A stretch of DNA of 64,000 nt, taken from NCBI RefSeq assembly GCF_001431485.1, contig NZ_LDJM01000004.1, forward strand, positions 25,519-89,518. The letters are read 5' to 3'. A model generated the notes under the pieces. The model saw only the letters and a program-made list of their open reading frames with translations. It was not told where the DNA came from and did no database searches. Positions within the stretch are counted from its first letter, which is position 1. The number at the start of each line of letters is the position of its first letter. Both the position numbers and the translations under genes were made by a program. The DNA is from Stenotrophomonas ginsengisoli (GTDB lineage: Bacteria; Pseudomonadota; Gammaproteobacteria; Xanthomonadales; Xanthomonadaceae). Below are positions 36,914 to 44,982 of this stretch, piece after piece.

Positions 36914-37516
36914 TTACTGCAGCAGCGAGCGCAGCATCCAGGCGTACTTTTCGTGGATCTGCAGGCGCTGGGTCAGCAGGTCTTCGGACGGGGCATCGTC
37001 GGCATCAGCGGCGATGTCCAGCACGCGGCGGGCGGTGCGGCACACCGCTTCGTGGCCGGCAACCAGGTCAGTCACCATGGCGCGCCAGTCGCTGCTGTCT
37101 TCCAGCACGGTTTCCTCGATCGAGGCCAGGGCGACGAACTGGCGGTAGCTGCCCGGTGCCTTGAAGCCCAGGGCGCGGATGCGCTCGGCGATTTCATCCA
37201 GCGCGGTCCACTGCTCGGTGTACTGGTCCATGAACATCGCATGCAGCGAATTGAACATCGAACCGGTGACGTTCCAGTGGTAGTTGTGGGTCTTCAGGTA
37301 CAGGGTGTAGGCATCGGCCAGAAAGTGGGACAGGCCATCGGCGATCTTCTCGCGTTCGGCCGTGCTGATGCCGATGTTGATTGACGGTGCGCTGCTGGCC
37401 GCCGTGGTGGTGGCCGGCGCAGGAGCGGGCTTTGCAGCCTTGGCCGGCTTGCCGGGCTTGGCTGCTGCTGGCGTCTTGACCGGCTTTTCGGCCTTGTCTG
37501 CTTTGTTCTTTGCCAT
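36914..37516 (-). CDS. dps: Dps-family DNA-binding ferritin with lysine-rich tail
   Basis: A 200-residue protein of the Dps/bacterioferritin-like family. The ferroxidase ligands lie in [20 protein letters not shown] (His) and [18 protein letters not shown] (Asp, Glu), so it should form a dodecamer that oxidises and stores iron with hydrogen peroxide and binds DNA. A 50-residue N-terminal extension made of Lys, Ala and Pro ([20 protein letters not shown] and further) is longer than in E. coli Dps and resembles histone H1-like tails. The start at 37516 follows GAGGAACCC; an upstream ATG at 37534 is less likely. Confidence 0.93.
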   Translation of the reverse strand: MAKNKADKAEKPVKTPAAAKPGKPAKAAKPAPAPATTTAASSAPSINIGISTAEREKIADGLSHFLADAYTLYLKTHNYHWNVTGSMFNSLHAMFMDQYTEQWTALDEIAERIRALGFKAPGSYRQFVALASIEETVLEDSSDWRAMVTDLVAGHEAVCRTARRVLDIAADADDAPSEDLLTQRLQIHEKYAWMLRSLLQ

Positions 37517-37601
37517 GGGTTCCTCACTGCTCACGTGGTTGCGGTCACAATAGACAATCCAGACGCGGTTGCGTCATGAAAGCTTTGATGGCTGTCCATT
37601 G

Positions 37602-40600
37602 ATGAGTGCTATTGAAAAGGAAGGGAGCGCGCGTCTGCGTGCACGGCGGGCTGCCATCGATTCGGCGATGAGCCGGGATCGGGGGCGTTTGCTCGGTCTA
37701 TGGTCGCGCTGGAATGCCCAACCGGGCAAGCCCGAACTGGAGCAGGCCTTCGAGAAGGCACTGACGGCCTCGATGGCCCATTGTGCGCAGCGACAGGCCA
37801 GTGCGCCGGCGATCAGCCTGGATACCGCCTTGCCGATCGCCCGCGAAGGCGAGCGCATCATCGAGCTGATCCGCAACCACCAGGTGGTGGTGATTGCCGG
37901 TGAGACCGGCTCGGGCAAGACCACCCAGCTGCCCAAGCTGTGCCTGGCCGCCGGCCGCGGCAGTGCCGGGATGATCGGCTGTACCCAGCCGCGGCGGATT
38001 GCCGCGCGTGCCGTGGCCACCCGCGTGGCCCAGGAACTGAATACCGAGCTGGGCAGTGTGGTCGGCTACCAGGTGCGCTTCACCGACAAGGTCAGTGACG
38101 CCTCGCGCATCAAGTTCATGACCGACGGCATCCTGCTGGCCGAGATTGCCAGTGACCGTTGGCTCAGCCGCTACGACACCATCATCGTGGACGAGGCGCA
38201 CGAGCGCAGCCTGAACATCGACTTCCTGCTGGGGTATCTGAAGACCCTGCTGAAAAAGCGCCCGGACCTGAAGTTGATCGTGACTTCGGCCACCATCGAC
38301 ACCGGCCGTTTCGCCGCGCACTTCGATGATGCCCCGGTAGTCAGCGTGGAAGGGCGTACCTTCCCGGTGGACGTGCGTTACCGCCCGCTGGAAGGCGAGG
38401 GCGAACATGCCGGCGAGCGCACCGTGGGCGAGGGCATCGTGGCTGCGGTGGACGAGATCACCGGCCAGGATGGGCGTGGCGACATCCTGATCTTCCTGCC
38501 CGGCGAGCGCGAGATCCGCGAGACCCACCAGCTGCTGGAAAAGCGCAAATACCGCAGCACCGAAGTGCTGCCGCTCTATGCCCGCCTGTCGGTGGCCGAC
38601 CAGGACCGGGTGTTCAACCCGCAGGGCGGGCGGCGCATCGTGCTGGCCACCAATGTGGCCGAAACCTCGCTCACCGTGCCGCGCATCCGCTACGTGATCG
38701 ACCCGGGCCAGGCGCGCATCAAACGCTACAGCCCGCGGCAGAAGCTGGACCGTCTGCATATCGAGGACATCTCCCAGGCCAGCGCCAACCAGCGCAAGGG
38801 CCGTTGTGGGCGTGTGGCCGAGGGCGTGTGCGTGCGTCTGTACGCCGAGGCTGATTTCCAGGCCCGGCCGGAATTCACCGATCCGGAAATCCGTCGCTCC
38901 TCGCTGGCCGGGGTGATCCTGCGCATGCTCCAGCTGGGGCTGGGCAAGATCGAGGATTTCCCGTTCCTGGAAGCGCCGGACGAGCGCGCCATTGCCGATG
39001 GCTGGCAGCAACTGGTCGAGCTGGGCGCGGTGGATGAGCAGCGCCGCATGACCGCGATCGGCAAGCAGATGGCGCGCCTGCCGGTGGACGTCAAGCTGGC
39101 CCGCATGCTGGTGGCCGCACACCAGCACGATTGCCTGGCGCCGATGATCACCATCGCCGCCTTCCTGGGTATCCAGGACCCACGCGAGCGCCCGCCCGAG
39201 GCGCGCGAGGCCGCCGACAACGCCCATGCCCAGTTTGCCGACGGGCGTTCGGAATTTGTCGGCATCCTGCGCCTGTGGGATGGCTACCGCCAGGCCCACG
39301 AGGAGCTGACCCAGGGCAAGCTGCGCGACTGGTGCGGGCGCAATTTCCTGGCCTTCCTGCGCATGCGCGAGTGGCGCGAGCTGCACCGCCAGCTGCGCCT
39401 GCTGTGCGCCGAGCTGGGCTGGGAGGCCGATGCCGGCCAGGCGGCGCAGGTTGCCCTGCTGGCGGCTCCGGCCAAACTGCCGGCGGCCGGCAACGATGGC
39501 CAGGTGGCGATCAAGGCGCGGCGTGGCGAGCAGCACCGGGCCAATCGTCTGGCCCGCGAGGGCAAGGCGGCGCCGGCCGCTGCAACGGCTGCCGCGCCGC
39601 TGAAAACCACGGCGGCACCGGCACAGGCAGCGGCCCGCGATGCGGTGCCCGACAAGGTCATTGCCGCCGCCTATCAAGCCCTGCATCGCGCCTTGATTGC
39701 CGGTTTGCCGACCCAGGTCGGTCATCGCACCGAAAAGGGCGATTACCAGGCCCCGCGCCAGCGCCGCTTCACCCTGTTCCCCGGCTCGGCCTTGGCCAAG
39801 CGGCCGCCGCCGTGGGTGCTCACCGCCACCCTGCTGGATACGCAGAAGGTCTGGGGCCTGAGCAATGCGGCCATCGAGCCGGACTGGGTGATCGAGGAAA
39901 TCCCGCACCTGCTGGCACGCAAGCACTTCGACCCGCACTGGGCGCGTGCGCGCGGGCAGGTGGTGGCCAGCGAACAGATCAGCCTGTTCGGCCTGGTATT
40001 GGCACCGAAGAAGCCGGTCAATTACGGCCCGATCGATCCGCCCGGCGCGCACGACATCTTCGTGCGCCAGGCGCTGGTGCCGGGCGAGATCAGCAGCCGC
40101 GCCGGCTTTGTGGCCGACAACCTGAAAACCCTGGAAAAGGCCCGTGAGGAAGAAGCCAAGCTGCGCCGTGCCGGTATCGTTGCCGATGAGCAATGGCAGG
40201 CGCGCTGGTATCTGGACCGGGTCGCGGGGCAGATCCATTCGGCGGCCCAGCTGGACAGCTGGTGGAAGGGCCTGGATGCGGACAAGCGCCGTGGCCTGTA
40301 CTGGTCGCAAGCCGATCTGTTGCCCGGCGAGGGCAGCCAGGCCGATCTGTATCCCAAGTATCTGGCCCTGGGCGATGCGCGCCTGCCGCTGCATTACCGC
40401 TTCGAGCCGGGCAGCGAGGATGACGGCGTCACCCTGGAAGTGCCCTTGCACCTGCTCGGAGCGCTGGATGCCGCGCGCCTGACCTGGCTGGCCCCGGGCT
40501 TTGTGGCCGAGAAGGCGGCGGCCTTGATCCGTTCGCTGCCCAAAGCCATGCGCCGCAACTATGTACCGGCGCCGGACTTTGCCCGCGCCTTCTTCGAAGC

Positions 40601-41696
40601 CTGGCCGCAACCCAGTGCCGATGCCATCAGCGGCGAACTGGCGCGCTTTTTGTCCAAGGCCACCGGGGCCAGCGTGGCGGCCACCGACTTCGAGGCGGAC
40701 AGCATCGAGCAGCACCTGCAGATGAACCATCGTCTGCGCGATGAGCAGGGCAGGGTATTGGCCCAGGGGCGTGACCTGGAGGCCCTGCGTGCGCGCTTCG
40801 GCGAGCGTGCCGGGCAGGCATTTGCGGTGCGCGCAGGGCGCGCCCTGGCAGCAGAAGGATTGACCGTGTTTCCCGCAACCCCGATTCCTGTGCAGGTGCC
40901 TGGCGAAGCCGGCGTGCCGGCGTTTCCGGCCTTGGTCGATACGGGCGACAGTGCCGCCCTGCGCATCTTTGCCGACCGCAGCGAGGCGGCTCTGGAGCAC
41001 CCGCGCGGGGTGCGCCGCCTGCTGGAGATCGGCCTGGCCGACAAGATCAAGCAGGCACGCAAGCAATTGCCGGTGTCGCCCAAGACCGGCCTGCTGTATG
41101 CGGCCATTGAAACCCAGGAGCGCCTGCGCGGCGACCTGGTCGATGCCGCGCTCAACGCGGTGCTGGCCGAGGGGCTGGAGGCCATCCGCGATGCGGACAG
41201 CTTCCAGTTGCGTCTGGCCCAGGCCGGCAAGACCCTGTTCGGCGAGGCGATGAGCCGCCTGCAGCTGGCCGAGACCATCCTCGGCCTGGCCGGGCAGATC
41301 AAGCCGCAGCTGGAGTCCCCGCTGATGGGCTGGGCCAAGGGCAACCTGGATGACCTGCGCGGGCAGCTGGCCGGGCTGATCCATCCCGGCTTCCTGCGTG
41401 AGACCCCGGCCGATGCCCTGGCCCAGTTCCCGCGTTACCTCAAGGGCATGCTGGTACGTGCCGAGCGGGCCAAGCGCGATCCGGCCAAGGACCAGGCGCG
41501 GATGCTGGAGTTGACCCCGTTTGCCGACGCCCTGCACGCGGCACGACTGGCCGGGCGGGCCGGCGACGCCCAATGGCAGGCGCTGCGCTGGGATCTGGAA
41601 GAGCTGCGCATCCAGACCTTTGCCCAGGAGCTGGGCGTGCGCGGCACGGTATCGGCCAAGAAGCTGGCGCAGCGGGTGGCTGCACTGCAGCGCTGA
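37602..41696 (+). CDS. hrpA: ATP-dependent RNA helicase HrpA
   Basis: A DEAH-box helicase of 1364 residues. Walker A is GETGSGKTTQLPK (~residue 100); DEAH is IIVDEAHERSLNIDFLLGYL (~195); motif VI is QRKGRCGRVAEGVCVRLY. It continues with the HA2 and OB domains and the very long C-terminal region seen in HrpA. E. coli HrpA is slightly shorter (about 1300). HrpA is linked to mRNA processing and rescue of stalled ribosomes. The start at 37602 (MSAIEKEG) is preceded by 11 in-frame codons that were rejected. It is transcribed away from dps. Confidence 0.96.
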   Translation: MSAIEKEGSARLRARRAAIDSAMSRDRGRLLGLWSRWNAQPGKPELEQAFEKALTASMAHCAQRQASAPAISLDTALPIAREGERIIELIRNHQVVVIAGETGSGKTTQLPKLCLAAGRGSAGMIGCTQPRRIAARAVATRVAQELNTELGSVVGYQVRFTDKVSDASRIKFMTDGILLAEIASDRWLSRYDTIIVDEAHERSLNIDFLLGYLKTLLKKRPDLKLIVTSATIDTGRFAAHFDDAPVVSVEGRTFPVDVRYRPLEGEGEHAGERTVGEGIVAAVDEITGQDGRGDILIFLPGEREIRETHQLLEKRKYRSTEVLPLYARLSVADQDRVFNPQGGRRIVLATNVAETSLTVPRIRYVIDPGQARIKRYSPRQKLDRLHIEDISQASANQRKGRCGRVAEGVCVRLYAEADFQARPEFTDPEIRRSSLAGVILRMLQLGLGKIEDFPFLEAPDERAIADGWQQLVELGAVDEQRRMTAIGKQMARLPVDVKLARMLVAAHQHDCLAPMITIAAFLGIQDPRERPPEAREAADNAHAQFADGRSEFVGILRLWDGYRQAHEELTQGKLRDWCGRNFLAFLRMREWRELHRQLRLLCAELGWEADAGQAAQVALLAAPAKLPAAGNDGQVAIKARRGEQHRANRLAREGKAAPAAATAAAPLKTTAAPAQAAARDAVPDKVIAAAYQALHRALIAGLPTQVGHRTEKGDYQAPRQRRFTLFPGSALAKRPPPWVLTATLLDTQKVWGLSNAAIEPDWVIEEIPHLLARKHFDPHWARARGQVVASEQISLFGLVLAPKKPVNYGPIDPPGAHDIFVRQALVPGEISSRAGFVADNLKTLEKAREEEAKLRRAGIVADEQWQARWYLDRVAGQIHSAAQLDSWWKGLDADKRRGLYWSQADLLPGEGSQADLYPKYLALGDARLPLHYRFEPGSEDDGVTLEVPLHLLGALDAARLTWLAPGFVAEKAAALIRSLPKAMRRNYVPAPDFARAFFEAWPQPSADAISGELARFLSKATGASVAATDFEADSIEQHLQMNHRLRDEQGRVLAQGRDLEALRARFGERAGQAFAVRAGRALAAEGLTVFPATPIPVQVPGEAGVPAFPALVDTGDSAALRIFADRSEAALEHPRGVRRLLEIGLADKIKQARKQLPVSPKTGLLYAAIETQERLRGDLVDAALNAVLAEGLEAIRDADSFQLRLAQAGKTLFGEAMSRLQLAETILGLAGQIKPQLESPLMGWAKGNLDDLRGQLAGLIHPGFLRETPADALAQFPRYLKGMLVRAERAKRDPAKDQARMLELTPFADALHAARLAGRAGDAQWQALRWDLEELRIQTFAQELGVRGTVSAKKLAQRVAALQR

Positions 41697-41717
41697 GTGC
41701 GCTGCAGTGTGGATTGA

Positions 41718-42146
41718 TCAGGTGTCGGACTGGCTGTTTTCGATGACCGGCGCCTGCTCTTGTTCCTGCTCGCGCATGCAGTCGGCGCGCGCCTCGCTGG
41801 CCTGACGGTTGGCGTTGCGGTTTTCGGCAGTGATGGCCTGGCGCAGCTGGGTGATGCGCGGCGTATTGTTGCCCGACTCCTGCAGCAGCTTGATCTGTTG
41901 CTGCAGCGCTGCGACACGGTCGTTGGAGGCGGCATAGATGCCGGCGCGGGCCTGGTCCAGGCACTGGCGGTCAACACGCAGGTTGCTGCCGGCCAGCTGG
42001 CCGTTGCGCAGCACATGGGGTTGGGCGCTGGCGGTGCAGGGATGCTGGGAGTACACGGTCTCGCCGGATTTCCCGCTGCATTTGTAGACCTGGGCGGCGG
42101 CGATGCCCGGCAGGCAAAGCAAAAGCAAGACAGCGGAACGGATCAT
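41718..42146 (-). CDS. Secreted DUF4124-domain protein
   Basis: A 142-residue protein with signal peptide MIRSAVLLLLCLPGIAAAQ. A DUF4124 module follows at once (VYKCSGKSGETVYSQHPC, two cysteines that may form a disulfide), then an alpha-helical, Gln/Glu-rich C-terminal half (LQQQIKLLQESGNN...) and an acidic end. DUF4124 occurs in many small periplasmic proteins of unknown function. Its 3' end is convergent with hrpA, 21 bp away. The next gene upstream, 80 bp away on the same strand, also encodes a secreted protein. Confidence 0.85.
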   Translation of the reverse strand: MIRSAVLLLLCLPGIAAAQVYKCSGKSGETVYSQHPCTASAQPHVLRNGQLAGSNLRVDRQCLDQARAGIYAASNDRVAALQQQIKLLQESGNNTPRITQLRQAITAENRNANRQASEARADCMREQEQEQAPVIENSQSDT

Positions 42147-42226
42147 GGGCGAGCGGCTCGTGGAAGTAGGCGCACACTGCCATGGCCGGCGCGATCAGGC
42201 AATCGCACCGGCATGGCGATGCCGGA

Positions 42227-42739
42227 TTATTTGATCCGGCGCACCTTTGCACGGGTGTTGTGGCCATCCACCTGCAGGTACCAGACGCCCATCAGCCCCG
42301 GGGTGATACGCACGCTCTTGTTCTCGCCACGGGCACCACTGAGGGTGGCTGTGTCGGTCTGCTCCCAGACCTGGCCATTGTCCAGGGTGTACTGACGGCC
42401 CTTGCCGAAGCCGTTGAAGCTGCCCGGCAGGGTGGCACTGATCGGCTCGTTGCTGCCGAAATCCAGGAAGCCACGATGCTTGACGATCACTTCCTGGCGG
42501 CCGTCTTCCAGAGCCTGTTCGCGGACCTGGGCGGCGGCCTGTTCCACCGTGCCCTGCAGCCAGGCATTGAGGCTGGCCAGTTCGGCCGGGCTGAGCTTGT
42601 CCAGGCCGGCTGCCCGGAACTGCTCGGCACTCATCTGTTGTTGCAGATCGGTGTTGATCACACGTTGGGCCAGGGCAGTAGCCGGTGCCAGCGCGGAGGC
42701 CAGCAGACAAATGCAGAACAGGCGTGATACAGCCTTCAT
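42227..42739 (-). CDS. Secreted protein of unknown function
   Basis: A 170-residue protein with a signal peptide (MKAVSRLFCICLLASALAPA...ALAQ). It has an N-terminal helical part (LQQQMSAEQFRAAGLDKLSP, VEQAAAQVREQALEDGRQE) and a C-terminal beta-rich part with ISATLPGSFNGFGKGRQYTL and NGQVWEQTDTATLSGARGEN. I do not recognise a named family. The start at 42739 places the signal peptide at the N-terminus. It is divergent from relA, with 62 bp between starts. Confidence 0.8.
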   Translation of the reverse strand: MKAVSRLFCICLLASALAPATALAQRVINTDLQQQMSAEQFRAAGLDKLSPAELASLNAWLQGTVEQAAAQVREQALEDGRQEVIVKHRGFLDFGSNEPISATLPGSFNGFGKGRQYTLDNGQVWEQTDTATLSGARGENKSVRITPGLMGVWYLQVDGHNTRAKVRRIK

Positions 42740-42801
42740 TGGAGATTGTTCCCGGTGGCAGTTGCCCCTAGTGTAGGGGCATCCATGGCAGGTGCAGGGT
42801 T

Positions 42802-44958
42802 GTGAACGAGATTTTGCCGAACGGGCTGGAGGCGCTGTTGCTGCGCCCGGCATTCAATGTGCTGGGCGCGCCGCTGCGCGCGCAGTTGGTGCGGGTGTGG
42901 GCTGGCCATCAGGAGCTGGCCGTTTCCAGCATGCGCATGGATTGGACTGCGCTGGCCGACATGGGCGACGCACTGGCCCGGCTCAATGCCGAAGAGCCGG
43001 TGGTGCTGGCCGCGCTGCTGGCCGACATGCCACTGCTGCGTGAGCGACGCGCCCAGCTGGAGTTGCCATCGGCGCTGCTGGCCGTGGTCGATGGCCTGCT
43101 CGACAGCCAGGATGCCGCCGACCAGGTCTGGGCGCTGCATGCCGGGCGCGAGGCAGGGCGCAACGGCGAAGGCTTGCGTCGGCTGCTGCTGGCCATCATC
43201 CGTGACCTGCGGGTGGTGCCGATCCTGCTGGCGCGCCAGCTCGCCCTGCTCAAGGCCGCGCCACGGCGCAGCGAGGATGAGCGGCGCGCCCTGGCCCAGC
43301 TGACCCGTGACATCCATGGCCCGCTGGCCAACCGCCTGGGCATCTGGCAGCTGAAGTGGGAGCTGGAGGACATGGCCTTCCGTTTCCTGGAGCCTGACAC
43401 CTACCGGCATATCGCCCGGGAGGTCGATCAGACCCGTCTGGCCCGCGAGCACTACGTGGAAAACGTCAAGGCCCAGCTCAGTGCCGGCCTGGCCGAGCAC
43501 GGGATCAAGGGCGAGGTCACCGGGCGGCCCAAGCACATCTACAGCATCTGGCGGAAGATGCAGAAAAAGCGCCTGTCCTTTGACCAGCTCTACGACCTGC
43601 GTGCGGTGCGGGTGATGGTCGATGACGTGGCCAGCTGCTACGCCGTGCTGGGCGTGGTGCATGCGTTGTGGGTGCCGGTGCCCAGTGAGTTCGATGACTA
43701 CATCGCCCGGCCCAAGGCCAATGACTACCGCTCCCTGCACACGGCGGTGATCGGCCCGGAAGGGCGCACCATTGAGGTGCAGATCCGCACCCACCAGATG
43801 CATGCGCAGGCCGAGCTGGGCGTGGCCGCGCACTGGAAGTACAAGGAGGGCGGCAAGGGCGCGGAGAGTGCTTTCGAGCGCAAGATCACCTGGATGCGCC
43901 AGCTGCTGGAGCAGGCCGGCGAGGGCAGTGGCGAGGAGCTGGCCGGCGCCCTGGATGCCGAACTGCTGGAAGACCGGGTCTATGCCCTGAGCCCCAAGGG
44001 CGAGGTGATGGACCTGCCGGCCGGCGCGACCCCGCTGGATTTTGCCTACCACGTGCACACCATGGTCGGGCACCGTTGCCGCGGGGCCAAGGTCAACGGC
44101 CGCATCGTGCCGCTGACCTACCACCTGCGCAGTGGCGACCGGGTCGAGATCATGACCGGCAAGGAGCCGGACCCGCGGCGTGACTGGCTCATGCCCAGTG
44201 CCGGTTACCTGGCCAGCAACCGCTCGCGCGAGAAGGTGCGTGGCTGGTTCCACAAGCTGGACCGGGCGCGCAACATCGAGGCCGGGCGCGAGCTGCTGGA
44301 CAAGGAACTGCGCCGCCTGGGCCTGCTCTCGGCCGACCTGGGCAAGGTGCTGGCGCGCTTCCATGCCGACAGCATCGAGGAGCTGCTGATCGCGCTGGCG
44401 CTGGGTGACATCGGCCCCAATGCGATCAGCCGGGCCCTGCTGGAGGCCGAAAAGCCGGTCGAGCCCAGCCCGGCCCTGCCGCGTCCCACGGCCAAGCCGG
44501 TGCGTACCGATACCCGTGGTTTCACCATCGATGGGGTCGGCAACCTGCTGGTCCAGCTGGGCCGGTGCTGCCGCCCGGTAGCCGGCGAGCCGATTGCCGG
44601 CTACCTGACCCTGAGCCGCGGAGTGACCGTGCACCGCAGTGACTGCAGTGCGTTTGCCCGGCTGTCGGCGCTGCACCCGGAGCGGGTGATGCCGGTGGAA
44701 TGGGGCCGGGCCGGTGGTGGCTACGAGGCCGACATCCAGGTGCTGGCCGTGGACCGGCGCTGGCTGCTCAAGGACATCACCAACCTGATCGCCCAGGCCG
44801 ATGCCTATGTGCTGGACATCAACTCGGACAACGTGCGCGACTCCGGCCGGGCCGTGCTGCGCCTGCGCCTGAAGGTTGCCGATTACGACCAGCTGTCCAA
44901 CCTGCTGGGCAAGATCGATGCCCTGCCGGGAGTGGACGAGGTGCGCCGGGTCGGTTGA
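42802..44958 (+). CDS. relA: GTP pyrophosphokinase RelA ((p)ppGpp synthetase)
   Basis: A 718-residue long RelA/SpoT homologue. The synthetase domain has RPKHIYSIWRKMQKKRLSFD and the substrate site YDLRAVRVMVDDVASCYAVL, and DYIARPKANDYRSLHTAVIG. A TGS domain is at VYALSPKGEVMDLPAGATPL, then the conserved-cysteine region (CCRPVAGEPIAGYLTLSRGV) and C-terminal ACT domain. The N-terminal hydrolase domain lacks the HD motif, as in monofunctional RelA, so it is a ribosome-associated (p)ppGpp synthetase. The start is GTG at 42802. Confidence 0.95.
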   Translation: MNEILPNGLEALLLRPAFNVLGAPLRAQLVRVWAGHQELAVSSMRMDWTALADMGDALARLNAEEPVVLAALLADMPLLRERRAQLELPSALLAVVDGLLDSQDAADQVWALHAGREAGRNGEGLRRLLLAIIRDLRVVPILLARQLALLKAAPRRSEDERRALAQLTRDIHGPLANRLGIWQLKWELEDMAFRFLEPDTYRHIAREVDQTRLAREHYVENVKAQLSAGLAEHGIKGEVTGRPKHIYSIWRKMQKKRLSFDQLYDLRAVRVMVDDVASCYAVLGVVHALWVPVPSEFDDYIARPKANDYRSLHTAVIGPEGRTIEVQIRTHQMHAQAELGVAAHWKYKEGGKGAESAFERKITWMRQLLEQAGEGSGEELAGALDAELLEDRVYALSPKGEVMDLPAGATPLDFAYHVHTMVGHRCRGAKVNGRIVPLTYHLRSGDRVEIMTGKEPDPRRDWLMPSAGYLASNRSREKVRGWFHKLDRARNIEAGRELLDKELRRLGLLSADLGKVLARFHADSIEELLIALALGDIGPNAISRALLEAEKPVEPSPALPRPTAKPVRTDTRGFTIDGVGNLLVQLGRCCRPVAGEPIAGYLTLSRGVTVHRSDCSAFARLSALHPERVMPVEWGRAGGGYEADIQVLAVDRRWLLKDITNLIAQADAYVLDINSDNVRDSGRAVLRLRLKVADYDQLSNLLGKIDALPGVDEVRRVG

Positions 44959-44982
44959 TCGACCCGGTTGCCCGGTTGCCGC

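Noticed and set aside
37698..41573. A 1291-codon minus-strand open frame opposite hrpA
   Set aside because: It is a shadow of hrpA; it has no recognizable motif or start signal.
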